A DNA stretch of 64,000 bases from Strigamia acuminata. Its lineage: Eukaryota > Arthropoda > Chilopoda > Geophilomorpha > Linotaeniidae. Numbering within the stretch: the stretch's first letter is position 1; the number at the start of each line of letters is the position of its first letter. Below the pieces are notes generated by a model. That model made no database searches and was not told where the DNA came from. It saw nothing but the letters and a program-made list of their open reading frames with translations. This document shows, piece after piece, positions 33,576 to 45,684 of this stretch. Both the position numbers and the translations under genes were made by a program. Where the stretch lies: assembly GCA_949358305.1 (NCBI GenBank), contig OX442319.1, positions 3,472,001 through 3,536,000 on the forward strand, in the 5' to 3' direction.

Positions 33576-34085
33576 ATGAAACTGTTTTTCCTGAATCTCG
33601 TTTTTTGTTTTTATAGTGTTCACTGCACAACAACAGCAAAACCAAAAGCCGAACACGAGATTATTGCGGATCTGAATGCGAATTATATGAAGGTGTTTAG
33701 GTGTCATCAAGCATATCAATGGTGTGAACAAGATTTCGTAAACAAAAAGTGGGGAATATGTCACAACGAAACAACTCCAATAGAAGAATATTTGGAGGAG
33801 TGTGTTCTAAAACACATCGGCTGGGAACTTCATGAGCACCTTTGTGGTACGTTTACGTTTATTTGGTATTTACTTTAGACGTTTTAGCATTCCATACTTA
33901 CTATCCGCAATAATATATTCGTAATAGCATTTGTTCTAATTTTTTACGTTTTTCTTTCTATTTTCACAGAAACACCTGAAATAATGAAAATCAATAATTG
34001 CAAATATTCTACATGCTGGAGACTTCACGAGAGCGGAGCAACGAAATTCACGTACATAAATGGAGTTTGCACGTGTAATTACTGA
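33576..34085 (+). CDS. Secreted cysteine-rich protein, two exons (128 aa)
   Basis: Exon 1 is 33576-33846 and exon 2 is 33970-34085. The 123-bp intron has GT-AG ends and the phase fits (271 + 116 nt). The N-terminus MKLFFLNLVFCFYSVHC is a clear signal peptide. The mature part of about 110 residues has nine Cys, first in CHQAYQWC and then spaced at 8-14 residues, ending CTCNY. There is no membrane segment and no glycine-rich or amphipathic stretch. TATAATT lies near 33508. Small secreted disulphide-rich proteins include defence, signalling and venom-type peptides; I cannot say which this is, and no known spacing pattern was matched. Confidence 0.7.
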
Positions 34086-34796
34086 TTAATTATTATTTAA
34101 CTGCAAATGCAAGCAAGATAAAAATATTCTGTCGTGTCTCACAAGTTAGCCAACAAAATTGCAGAATAACAAAATTTCATCTTTGAGAAACAGTTTATTT
34201 TATCTGAGCGTTTAAAAATGTCTCGGAGTAATTATTACTAATATGTTTATATTTAAATTGCTTTCAGGTTTGAAAAGAAGCAATCGGTGAAGATAAATTA
34301 AAAAAAAAAATAAAATAATAAAAAAAAAAAATACTTCTTTGAGAATAATAAAATAAAATCTATATTTTATGTTGAATAAGATGTATTTGTGAGAATGAAC
34401 ACAGTCTGAAGAACTTCAAAAGTTGGAATATTTATTTATTTATTTAGTTGTTGGTTTAATTTCCTTTAAAAGTAGCTGTAATACCATTGCATATTATGAA
34501 AGTTTGTACCACTGCCTTCACAAAATTTTACCACGTTTGATAATTGATATTCTGGTCCTCAGAACAGAATCTATTCATTACATTTGATTTTTTAAAATCT
34601 TTGATAATTTTTTTGATCGTTTTGATAAATAGAAAACATACTTTTTTAGTTTCATTTCAATTTTTATTTTTATTTTATACGGAGTAATTCTTATTTCATG
34701 TACTTTGTGTACCAAATAGGATTTTATGAGATTTCAGGGACGTTGTAGCTGACGCAACAGGATCAAGCGCCACAATTTAGGTTTAAGTTTAATCAC
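34086..34796. other. AT-rich non-coding stretch
   Basis: No gene is seen. The segment 34744-34796 (TGTAGCTGACGC...) probably belongs to the older repeat that resumes at 35358. Confidence 0.35.
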
Positions 34797-34800
34797 ACGT

Positions 34801-35353
34801 TGTGAGTGGCGGTCGGTCGCCTCATGGCCAGGGGAGGACCATGAAGGGTTTGGACACCATCCACAATAAAGTACAACACAGAGAACACACAGTTTGGATT
34901 GAATATCTTTATTGTGGTTGTCTAGGGGTTGTGCGTTCACCGTGTTATCGCCGAGGTCGCTGGGTTGCCTTGCAGCAACCCAGCCCAGTGCAACTGCTGA
35001 CCACATGGTCGAGAACCACATGGGCAGCGTGGTCGGATTGCATTTGCCTGCCGTGCCTTGCAGCACGGCCAACGAGTCGCCGCAAGTCATTGCGGACTTG
35101 ATAGCGATCACGCCTCTTGTTGCGTCCCAAGTCGCCATCGTCTCCTTCTCTCTAGAGCTGTCACAACCAGTCAGCACGGTACTGGAGATCGAACTGTCTC
35201 CAAGATGGCGGTCAAGCCACGAAGAGACCCTGTGTAATCCTCTGTCCTGATTGGCTGCAATCAGGACGCAGCTCCGACGATACGTTGTAGGAGCTGCTGA
35301 GAATCCTCTTGTTGATGTTGCCAGTGCCGACTGGCGGCTGCCAGTTGGTCACA
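34801..35353 (-). repeat. Solo LTR, 553 bp, ACGT target duplication
   Basis: Close relative of 18047-18606 with the same ends, TGTGAGTGG and GGTCACA. ACGT flanks both sides (34797-34800, 35354-35357). It is inserted in another repeat. Confidence 0.88.
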
Positions 35354-35357
35354 ACGT

Positions 35358-35679
35358 GCAGTAATGAAACACATGCGCAGTCCCACAACCGCACACGTGT
35401 AAATCGGTCAGCAAGCCCGTGCAGAGGCACGGCAGAGGTTCAATCTCGCTGCCCACGTGGTCTCTTGACCACACGTTCAGCGGTTGATATTGGGTTGGGT
35501 CAGAGCAATGCAACCCAAGCAAGGGAAAGCACATCTGGGAACAAACACCTAGATAACTATATAAATAAAGACCATAAAGAATACAAATATAGATTCTAGT
35601 TGTTGTTTTCATCTAAGTGAGATGAAACCAGCATCACCACGCCACTCTCATGCTACGTGATGTCTGTCCGCTGCTCACA
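35358..35679 (+). repeat. LTR-like DNA interrupted by the solo LTR
   Basis: Contains TATAAATAAAG near 35560 and ends CTGCTCACA. Together with 34744-34796 it could be one older LTR starting TGTAGC, but no target duplication was found. Part resembles 31800-31880. Confidence 0.4.
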
Positions 35680-35764
35680 AAATGTCATTACAGCGTGCTG
35701 CTCCACCATGAAGAATAAAGCTCAAATTTAACAATTTTTAGAAATAATAATTATAAATATTTAG

Positions 35765-35904
35765 AATTTGATGATGGATTGGGCATAGAAAGAGGGATGC
35801 CCTATGGTGAATTCAATGAGACCTGTGGCAACGTGGACCAGGAAATGAGGGTGGCTGTGTCCAATTTAATTCCAACATTTGAAAAAATGTGTAGTAAGCA
35901 CTAA
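35765..35904 (+). other. Possible orphan exon
   Basis: After an acceptor-like TATTTAG, a frame of 45 codons reads FDDGLGIERGMPYGEFNETC and onward, with two Cys, to TAA at 35902. GTAAGC inside the last codons could be a donor instead, making this an internal exon. Composition looks coding. No partner exon or family was identified; a link to the secreted gene at 33576 is possible but unproven. Confidence 0.3.
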
Positions 35905-36555
35905 TTAAGACGAGCATTTAATTATTTGTCATTTTTTCTAATATTTGCACTAAAATTTTGTTTGGGAGCTCCAGAAAATTTTTTAAACATTAAATTCCCA
36001 AACTTTTTCCTTTTCATTGTTTATTTATATTTTTAACTCTCAAAATTTCCTTCTTTTTATGATTTTTTTAAATGCTTATTGATTTTATTTATTACACATT
36101 ATAATTTTTAACTCCTCAATAGTTATTAACCAAAACACAAATTTAACTGCTCATTAATTCTCCTCCTTTGTTTAGTTCTACTATATCGTGTTTACAAGTG
36201 AAATAGTATACGTGTTAGGCTTAGAAATCACAAATAAAAAACAACTATTTCGTTTATTTTGAACTCTAATCGACCACCCACCACAAAACTCAACCTTTTA
36301 CTTATAAACCACCAGTTGTAAAATTTACACCAATAACAGTAAAACCCGTGAGAAAACAACAATAAATTAAATACATCTCTTCTCGCATTCAAAATTTACA
36401 CCTCCCATAAATATATTTCAAATCTACTATAACACGGTGTCAAAAAATAACTCTTGTAACGACATTATCGATCACCCATTTGTAATAATACTGATTGCAA
36501 TAAAACGTGGAAAAAATAATTAAATATTTACAACTTTGTGTGAAAAAATTATTGC
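35905..36555. other. AT-rich non-coding stretch
   Basis: Nothing recognisable. It includes the 3' flank of the DNAJC22-like gene. Confidence 0.4.
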
Positions 36556-39500
36556 TCAAAGTTCGTCGTTGTGCCTATTCTTCTCTTGGCGTCTTGACTT
36601 GAGATCGGAAAGCCTTTCGTACGATTGCTGTATCTGCATGAACTTATCTTGAGCTATTAATTTATCTTCCAGGTTCTTGTGCTTGTCGGGATGCCATTGT
36701 CGAGACAATTTCCTATAGGCCGACGTGATTTCTTCCTGCGTCGCCGAAGCGGGAACGCCCAAAACCTAAAATAAGAGGAATCAAATATTTAAATTGGTTT
36801 CAAGCAAAAATAGAAAAAAGATTGTTACTTTAAGAGCGTTGTTTTCGCCTTGGAGATCCATTCTGTTTATTAGTTCTTCCCATACTTTATAAAAACCGTG
36901 GGCTTTGACGTAATTGTAAAGTTGGCCCAATTCAAATACAAATTCTTTCCACATTGGACTCTCCAAGAAGTTTCCAACTGCGTCGCGTACCTTTAATGTA
37001 TTGAAAAAATTAAAGATTAATTCAGTAAATTAGAAGAGTGACTAAAGGCGCGTTCAATTTCAAATGGAAAAACAGATTCTTTTGATTATCTCGATTTTCC
37101 CTGGCGGAAATGATGAAAAACGTGTCATGTTTTTGAGAATCGGATTCTCGAAGAACCGATTCTCATAATCCACGTTTGGGTTGGATTCTTTGGATTTCGA
37201 CCCGATTTCAACTCGTTTTTCTGGCGGCCATTTTGAAATCTAATAGATCGCGGTGCTTGGTTTCGACGGGAAACTAAGCAGTTTTTGGCCGTATTCGTGG
37301 GATCGAATGCGGCCGGTGTTTGGCAGATAATAATAATAATAATAATATTAATTTACCGGTATACAACCTTACACCTTTGCAAGTCATAACTGCGCATGCT
37401 CAAGATAATCAAAAACTTGATTATAGAATCGGTTTTTAACTCGTTCAAAGTTAAAAACCGATTTTTTAATCAAGTTTTTAGAATCGGATTGTAGAAATTT
37501 GGAATTGAATGCACCTATTGTATATTTTAGATCATAAAATAAATCATTTTTGTGTTCAAAAAGTATAAAAATGCAATTTAAAAAAAGATTTTAGAGTAAA
37601 AAATTGCCATTCAGAGTCAAATATTGCATTTCAGAGTCAAAAATTGCATTTCAAAGTCAAAAATTGCATTTTAGAGTCAAAAATTGCATTTTAGAGTCAA
37701 AAATTGCATTTTATGTATAAAACGTTTAAGTTTGAGAGTAAAAAAATGCTTTTCAAGGCAATAAAAATGCATTTTAGGGCAATAAAAGTGCATTTTAGGG
37801 CAATAAAAGTGCATTTTAGGGCAATAAAAATGCATTTTAGGGCAATAAAAATGCATTTTTGTACATAAAAATACATATTTAGTAAATGGTCCATTCCATT
37901 GAACGCAATGCACATAAATTCAAACCTGCACAAAATAAAATAAAAATTACCTTCACTCTCTCCCCGCTATTATCTGTCATTTCAGCATTGAAATAAAGAT
38001 AAGAACACAATAAAGCCACGTATATAAGAAAACAACCAGATAAACTAAAAAATCTCCTATTAAAAAACAACAATCAAATAAAAAAAAATCACGTTTTCTT
38101 TTAATATTTAAAAAATAAAAATTAAATTACGTCAATTTCTTGCTGTGCACGGTATTTAGCCTCCAACGTTTGACTTTCTTTTCGAAAACCGAAGCGCACG
38201 AAACTGCCATCGTCGACGGCGGCGGAATATCAATTATCGTAGCCGATATGTAAGATCCATATGCAACTGCAAGTGGGACCAATAATTCTCCTTTTTGACG
38301 GCCAATGTTGCCAACAGTATGCACACCTGCAGGATAAATTATTTATTAGATATAAATACAAATGTAAAAAAGATGTACCTAAAGCGAGAGCAAACGGAGC
38401 GGCTACATGAACTAACCAACTGACGTCGTATCCATAAATTGGTTCTTGAGGTATTGCAGCTGCAAATAACCAGGAAAAGGTATTGCCAACTACCATTTCG
38501 GATATCAGACGAAGGAAACTAAAAGGTGGCTGAAAATAAATAAATAAAAGTGAAATGAAACCTAATCACAGCAGGTGTAAACAGAATAAAAACATCTGTT
38601 AAAAGCAACGTACAGAAATAGAATGGATAACTACCTGTAGTGGTGATGGTAAATACGGGGCCTCTTTACAAATTTTAGACTTTTACAAAATAGTGATAAA
38701 TTTTGGAGTTTTAGAAAAATATTTTGACTAATTTTGGAGTTTTAGAAAAATATTTTGACTAATTTTGGAGTTTTAGAAAAATATTTTGACTAATTTTGGA
38801 GTTTTAGAAAAATATTTTGACTAATTTTGGAGTTTTAGAAAAATATTTTGACTAATTTTGGAGTTTTAGAAAAATATTTTGACTAATTTTGGAGTTTTAG
38901 AAAAATATTTTGACTAATTTTGGAGTTTTAGAAAAATATTTTGACTAATTTTTTACTGTTATAAAAATATTTTGACTAATTTTTTACTTTTAGAAAAATA
39001 TTTTGACTAATTTTTTACTGTTATAAAAATATTTTGACTAATTTTTTACTTTTAGAAAAATATTTTGACTAATTTTTTACTGTTATAAAAATATTTTGAC
39101 TAATTTTTTACTTTTAGAAAAATATTTTGACTAATTTTAGACTTTTAGAAAAATATTTTTTGAAAATTTTAGATTTTTATAAAAATATTTGGACAAATTT
39201 TAGACTTTTATAAAAATATTTGGACAAATTTTAGACTTTTATAAAAATATTTGGACAAATTTTAGACTTTTATAAAAATATTTGGACAAATTTCAGACTT
39301 TTTCGAAAATATTTGGACAAATTTCAGACTTTTATGAAAATATTTGACAAATTTTAGACTTTTATAAAAATATTTTGATAAATTTTAGAATTTTGGACAA
39401 ACTTGAGAACTGTCAATTTTGATAATTTTTCGTCAATTTTGATAATTTTTCGTCAATTTTGATACTTTTTCGACAATGTTGATAATTTTTCGTCAATTTT

Positions 39501-40087
39501 GATAAATTTTTTTATCAATTTTGACAAATATTCATCAAATTTGACAACTTCTCATCAATTTTGACAAATATTCATCAATTTTGACAACTTTTCATCAAAT
39601 TTTCTAAGTTTAAAAAACTCTACACAAATTTTTGAGAAAAATCTCAACAAATTTCAAACAAATCACCTTAAAAAATGTCAATTTTTAAACCTAGGCAATT
39701 CTTTATTCAAGCCTCACTCATCACCAACCATTTTCCTCACCACCATAACATCACCTTTTCCGGATATTCTTCCCTTTTTCTATTAAATTGATTCAAAAAC
39801 ACTGGATCATCATTCGCATCTTTCACATAACTCGGAATGCACCAGACGTCCCGAAACCAACCGAATCCGAAGTAGCCGCCCAACGAAACGAACCACAAAA
39901 ACGCTTGCCGGTCCCTTCTCAAATACACGTGGTGGAGGCCCCACCAGCCGAAAAACAACCACAACACGTACGCCATCCAAACACTCTTTTTTCCTGATGA
40001 ACTTTTAGTTTGATCTTCATTTGTCGCCGTCACATCGCTATTTGTCTCCGAGCCCCCATTGGGATGCTTGCGATGTATTGTCCGCAT
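36556..40087 (-). CDS. Dnajc22: DNAJC22/Wurst-like multipass J-domain protein (6 coding exons, 385 aa)
   Basis: Exons on the minus strand: 40087-39755, 38529-38379, 38326-38131, 38056-37951, 36990-36829, 36765-36556. All introns are GT-AG; the total of 1158 nt is in phase. The N-terminal third has a TM2-like module (VLWLFFGWWGLHHVYLRRDR, then QAFLWFVSLGGYFGFGWFRD) typical of DNAJC22. Several membrane segments follow, including HVAAPFALALG and FLIYVALLCSYLYF. The J domain is at the very C-terminus, with helix II, the HPD motif (RQWHPDKHKN) and helix III. Drosophila Wurst, the same family, acts in clathrin-mediated endocytosis with Hsc70. The start is the first ATG upstream of the conserved TM2 block. 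Confidence 0.9.
37046..37516. mobile_element. MITE in an intron of the DNAJC22-like gene
   Basis: The ends are inverted: AGGCGCGTTCAATTTCAAAT at the left, and the reverse complement AGGTGCATTCAATTCCAAAT at the right. Inner inverted segments (AATCGGATTCTCG / GAACCGATTCTC) are also present. No clear target duplication was found. Length about 470 bp, non-coding. Confidence 0.6.
37595..37865. repeat. Two adjacent short-unit tandem repeats
   Basis: First a unit of about 18-20 bp (TCAAAAATTGCATTTTAGAG, about six copies, 37595-37710). After a spacer comes a 20-bp unit (GGCAATAAAAATGCATTTTA, six copies, 37757-37860). Both contain TGCATTT, so they may share an origin. Confidence 0.85.
38670..39600. 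repeat. Large intronic minisatellite
   Basis: About 22 units of 31 bp, type TTAGAAAAATATTTTGACTA plus ATTTTGGAGTT, run from about 38690 to 39390. The units change in blocks: GGAGTTTTAG first, then alternating TTACTGTTAT and TTACTTTTAG, then GGACAAATTTTAGAC. From about 39410 to 39600 a 20-bp type (CGTCAATTTTGATAATTTTT) takes over. It fills most of intron 1 of the DNAJC22-like gene. Confidence 0.9.
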
Positions 40088-41269
40088 TTCATGAAGGACT
40101 AGATGAATTTCGGAGCAGTTTATGAACTGGTGTACTGGCTCCCTCGCTTCGGTCGAGATAAAATTCGGGATTAGTTTTCCACCCAGAATTTAACGTTAGG
40201 GACAATCTGGTGGCAGAATTTGAAATTATGCTTGGTTAAAACGCTCTGAGTGAATGAAAAGTTATAAATTAAAACAGGTATTTCATTTTAGCGTTAAAAT
40301 TCCAACATCAGTTCTGTTTTTATTTTTATTTTTATTTTATTTTTTACTTTTATAATTGCAAACAGTTAATTAAGTATAATTAAATAATTTCTTACCGTAA
40401 CTTACAAGGTCAGGAAATGTTTTTTTTTTCCACCCACACAGAAAAAGCTCGGAACAGCTGTTCACAGGTGAAATTATTTGTTGAGATTGTAAAAATTATA
40501 TTTCTATATTTGTTGTGAGAAATAACAGATCATCAATTCAAAAAAATCTACTAATTTTAATAAATTCCACAATATTAGTGACTTACAAAGTTTGCGTTTG
40601 TTGCTAAGCAACGTTCCCACACTGCTTTGCGCCGGTCACATGCTCAAGACACACTGTAGACATTTTGAATCGAGGATTTTTGTTCGAGGTGCACACCCGT
40701 TGCTTTCCGTCAGTTGTTCCGTTGGTTCGGAACCTATTTTGTGAAGGTAGTCAGTCAGCAAGCAATCGAGTCTGCATGTTTTATTCCTATTTATTTAATT
40801 TCAATGTTTCTAGGTGGGTTGGTCTAAAATTTTATGGTTAACTTGTGTTCAATTTTCTAAATCTTTGCCGCCGCCATTTTTGAAATTTCTACTTTGAAAA
40901 TTCAAAGTGTTGTCTTTGAAAATTTGACGAATATATTTTGTTTTATGAATTGGTCTCGCCTTAGCCGTAATCTCTGATACTGCACAAGAATTGTTAGTAG
41001 GTCTAATAGTCATTTATTTTCCTATTTTGATTTTGATTTTCGATCGAATACTTCGCACTTCGGGATTCTCGATGGATTCATTCAGTGGCGCCATTTTGTC
41101 CTTGCATCTTGTAGTGTTTTTGTATCGTAAGTCGTTGAACGGAATTGTTTGTTAAAATCACAATCCTTGTGTTCATTGCTGGTACGTTGAATTTTATGAC
41201 TGTGTTGAGTGATTTTGTTGTTTTATGGAGGCAGCAAATTCAACTCTACCTCCAAATTAATTTAATTTA
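40088..41269. other. Intergenic DNA upstream of the DNAJC22-like gene
   Basis: No gene is seen. The upstream side of the DNAJC22-like start lies here. Confidence 0.4.
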
Positions 41270-41967
41270 ATTTTTTTCTTTGTTCAATTTACCAGGCCGT
41301 TGCCACCGCCATTGTGTAATTTCAAGTCGGCCGCGTGGGCGTAATTTGATAATTTGATTCTCATTGAAGATTTTAGGAAGATATTTTATTTTGTGAAATG
41401 GGGGCAGGAAATCCAACTCTCTACCTCCTCGTGGTTGCCCCTGGGCCACTGGTCAGTTATTCCAGTGGTGCTGAATGAGAGCTCTGGTCTAGTGTTTTGA
41501 ATTTGAATTTTATTCTTTGGTATTGTTAGCCTGCATTCTAGTTTAAGGATGTGGCGTTTACTAAATCCATGATATTGCTGTTGTAAGACTGTATTCCTTT
41601 CTATGAATGCAGCATGAAGCAATTTTAACATGGTCAGTGGTGCAAAAATGAGATCTTTTGAATTTGAAGTAAATTTGAATTTATTTTGAATTTTCTCACT
41701 TTTCATAACACTATTTGGATATTGTAAGACTGCATTTACCAAATATATTTAAGACTTTTTAGCCATGCATTGTATTTCTTGTTCAGTTACCGCAATTCCC
41801 TTTAGCATCTCGGCTTCCTTTTCTTCAATTATTTGTAACTCCTCCTCCATATTTTTTAGCTCTGTGAGTGCAATTGCAGCTTGCAGCAATTGTGACATGT
41901 GTATATACCAAATTCATTTGATTATGGTGTGAGCAGCCTTTGTCTGTGTCACCATGTTGTAGTAGTA

Positions 41968-42151
41968 CAGTCGAAACTCTTTATAACGAATCGCGATATA
42001 ACGAATTATCGATATAACGAATACCTAAAATTGACCGGTTTGGTTGGCTGGCCATAGAACACCACGTTAAAAATTTTCGATATAACGAATTCTTACTATA
42101 ACGAATCGATTTTTCGGGTCCCTTGCGATTCGTTATAAAGAGTTTCGACTG
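41968..42151. mobile_element. Pogo/Tigger-type MITE, 184 bp
   Basis: Terminal inverted repeats CAGTCGAAACTCTTTATAAC at both ends, with TA at 41966-41967 and 42152-42153. Copy B has a single TA and no insert at the matching place (about 54877). Confidence 0.92.
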
Positions 42152-42313
42152 TATTCGAGTATTTGACATCATGGGCCAAGCTGTAGTTGGACAAATTATG
42201 ACCACTTAGATGTTGGGCAAGTTTTCTTCAAAAGTGTGCATCCACGTATCTGCCAAACCTAAAAGGTTCATGGTAACCGCTAAAGATGACCAATAATAAT
42301 TGAAAGGCCTTTT

Positions 42314-42860
42314 CAGTGGCGTAGCTAGCATGGGTGACACCCCGGGCGGATATCGTTGATGTCGCCCTCGAAAACAGTTAAAATCAAATTTTTTTTTCAA
42401 TCCCGGCCTGGTGTCATGCCTATACGGATGGTCACCCCTTACTCAAGTTATTTCGACGGAGTCAATTTGCGAGTTATTAATTAAACATTGCTCAACCACA
42501 GCGCGTCTTGAAAATAAGTATTTCACGTCGGACGTGAACCTAGCCACTTCGTTAAACTTGTACACACAATTCTAATATCCTGGAGAGAAAAAGGACAAAC
42601 TCCGCTAGAAAACTGAGTGAACCAATCCAGTTGTAATTGTAATCTACGGCCTCCAGTGATAACTTGGAGACAGCTTCGACATCTAAAAAACTTTTAAATA
42701 AATAAATAAATGAAATGGGAAAATACTAAATATATACATATAAATAATAACTTACCGGATGTACGAGTTGAATCAATAGGCATGAGCTTCAGTGGCGTAG
42801 CTAGCATGGGTGACACCCGAGTTGCTCCCCCCCCCCCCCCCCCCCCTAGCTACGCCACTG
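42314..42860. mobile_element. hAT-type non-autonomous element, 547 bp
   Basis: Ends CAGTGGCGTAGCTAGC and its complement GCTACGCCACTG. The 8-bp duplication is GGCCTTTT (42306-42313) against AGCCTTTT (42861-42868), one mismatch. Copy B is empty at this site (about 55835). Near the right end another copy of the left terminus (42791) is followed by about 20 C residues. Confidence 0.8.
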
Positions 42861-43558
42861 AGCCTTTTGAATATTGACACATTACCCTGTTGTAAATGTC
42901 ATTAAACTATCAAACTAAAATCTGAATGTTAGTTTTGCAACAAAAGACACCTATGATAAATCATAATAAAGATGATACTAACCCGTATTCTAAATGAATC
43001 AAATGAAGAAAATAATAATAAATTAGAACCTTACAGTATTAAAGCTGGCTTATCCAGTTCAAACAATTTTAGATATTTAAAAAATGAACTAAACAAAATC
43101 ACAGTTTCAAATACTTAGTCAAGACAGACTAATGCTGTATCCAAATTGAACCTTTCAACGCACAACTTCAGCATAAGCTGCCGGTTCAATATTGTCACAT
43201 ACAGTAGATTTATGGTCAACTTCCTCAATAAAGCACAACACTAAGTTAAGTGCATGATGTCACTCTTCCACATTGTTGATTGTTCTCGGACCAACATTGT
43301 TGTAATGATTTCATATCGCTCTACTGTATCTCGGGTGAAAGTCATCTACCTACGTTTTACTAGATAGTCGTGGAATCGTTCAGCCTGAGGGATATTCAGG
43401 GCTTGCTCTTGTAGCAAAGGAAAACATTGTCGATTTTGGCCGGAGGAGCTAACGGAAAAGCAGCTGCTCTCCGAACCAACCGGCGGACTGAGGTGCGATC
43501 TTTATATTCGGTGGCAAAGCCAAAGTCTTGGATTTTTCGCCAAATACACTGCGAAAAA

Positions 43559-43832
43559 TGAAACAGACATTCAATTACGTTAGCATTTTGAAATTCTGTG
43601 TTTGTGGCTCTGGTGGTAGCAGATTAATAGTCAATTTGGAATTCTCGAGGGTCCAAGTGGAGTTTGCACCTTCTGCAAGCATCTTTCACTAATTGAAAAA
43701 ACCTCTTGTTATGTTGCACCAGATTTGTTTGGCAACAATTTACAAACAGACGGAAATATGGAACCCAGATATGCTGCATGCATTGTGTATAACTGACAGA
43801 AAAGTAGTGGCACAATTTTAAATGTCCCGTCT
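43559..43832 (-). pseudogene. MULE transposase remnant in copy A
   Basis: In minus-strand sense DGTFKIVPLLFCQLYTMHAA gives the catalytic-Asp block of MULE transposases and the following conserved strand. Stops and frame changes follow. The matching part of copy B retains more of the downstream region. Confidence 0.75.
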
Positions 43833-44129
43833 ATCAAAATTCGGTTTGCAGCACCTATGGACTCTGTCTGTGCCCGATAGTAAGCTTTGCCAGGAACGTT
43901 CTAGTAAGGAGCTCTACAGCAGTGATAAAGGCTCCAGGTCGTAAGGAGTCTGGCCGCCGAAGCCACCAGTTCCCGTGTCTGTCTCCTCTTCTCTTCTCCC
44001 GTTCCCTGGAAAGTCTGGTGGGCCTGGGATTTTGCCTCACGTTTAATTTTCGCCTACTTTGTGCTGCCTATTTTATTTTATCAGTGGGCCAGACATAACC
44101 ATTATGAGCAGCCAAATCCGTCCATTCCT

Positions 44130-44441
44130 TCATGCATTGACTGGAGTGCCCAGTTTCCCGTACTCTTTCGTTTTCGTAATTCGGATGGCGACGCCCCTGC
44201 GGATTATTGCTGCCGGGATATTGGGCTGGGGCCTAGGAAGACCCAGACCGCCATCCGCGTTCAATGTATAGAAGAAAGCATTGCTAGTTGAGTCTGGCAA
44301 CTTCCACCAACTCTTGACCTCATTCCGGATGATCAGGTCGAGCCTGTCCAGAGTCTTTGCCTTCGGGGAGCCCATGCTAAACCGTTCTGTTGCTGAATAA
44401 TTCAGATCATAATTTTTTTTTGCGATGTTTGTGTGTATCAT
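44130..44441 (-). pseudogene. R2-like LINE reverse transcriptase C-terminal remnant, copy A
   Basis: The frame reads WWKLPDSTSNAFFYTLNADG then GLGLPRP. The pattern of a Leu-Pro block, Phe-Tyr, and DGGLG followed by I/L-P is typical of the region after the reverse transcriptase of R2/NeSL-type LINEs. Only this piece remains. A related piece is in copy B (57110-57330). Confidence 0.6.
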
Positions 44442-45684
44442 TGTCCCTGATAAAATATGAGTACTGGAATCGGTTGGTCTGCTTCACATAATAGCTTCTG
44501 TTTGGTTTTATTATATTTTCAGCCAAAAGATCAGCGTAGGATACTGGGTTTTCTCATGTTCAGTTAATGTAACGGATGTTGCTGGGGTTTCCTCTGGAGT
44601 CTCCCATTACTTTCATCAGTACCGGTACTTTCTTCGGCAGAAGTGCCGATGAATCCTTAACACCTATGTGTTTCTTATAACTTTAATCTGTGTTCCATTT
44701 CTGCCAGAGTTTATGGATACTGCTACATGGCCCAGGGGATGAGTGGACCACATAGGCAAATGAAATTAATGGCAACTCAGTCTTAATTATAAAATGTAGT
44801 CATAAAATGTCTTCATTCACACAAAGAATCAGGCATCTGAAAATTAAGTCAGGTGCCAGACTCTGAATTCAAAAACTATACAAAGTATAATTCTGCTACA
44901 AGTTTAGTTTCTACACCTTCTGTAATAATCTTCACTAAAGACTTTAAATCACAAAGGCAAAACTATGGTCATGTATGGATAACACCTCTTAGATATTTAT
45001 CAAAGTCAGAACTGAACCAGCCATACCATTCACCGGCTGACTTAATCAGTCTGAGCACCTAAGGAGAACTTACCTTCTTAGCTCCTACTATCTGCACCCA
45101 TGTGTATTAAGCCGCACGTATTTTTATAATACGTATAATACTTGTAAATGTAGCTTAAAGAACAAACATTGGGCTTTATTTTAAAATGTAAGATTTTAAA
45201 AACCATTTGTAAGTGCTGGCTGAACGATTCAGTCGGTAAATGAATGGGGAAACGTTAGTTTAACAGTTGAACAAAAAACAAGTATGACTTTACTTCGTGT
45301 GCGAACTGAGGTTCGAATTACTCAACAATGCAACAGCGCAAGCAAACACACTTTTCCAAAATACGATAACTTAAAACTAACATAAAAAAATGAATTTTTA
45401 ACTTAAATGGGCCAAAAGTTAAGTCCGTTTGAATATGCGCTACTTGGCACAAGTGTATTTGGCCACCACGCTAATTGCCTTAAGAGAGTTGGGCCAGCAG
45501 AAAAAGTTTAGCACCACATAATCAAACGCGGATTGATTGATGGCTGCATTTGTTTCACATAATTGAAGAGTAGCTGGTACGACTCCTCACTCTTGTTGGT
45601 CATGAGGGCATAAACAATCTTAAAAAACGTAATTGAACGCCAAGGCATGAAGAAGGAAAATTTTTAGCGCAACTTTGAATGTGC

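Noticed and set aside
37240-37330. Faint likeness to 5S rRNA (ACTAAGCAG block)
   Set aside because: Lies inside an intronic MITE; the other conserved 5S boxes are absent.
37677-37933. 78-codon frames with repeated FYCPKMH-like units
   Set aside because: Simple translation of the 20-bp tandem repeat in an intron.
44130-44441. Intact host gene
   Set aside because: The frame matches the end of an R2-like reverse transcriptase and is repeated in the duplicated segment, so it is transposon debris.
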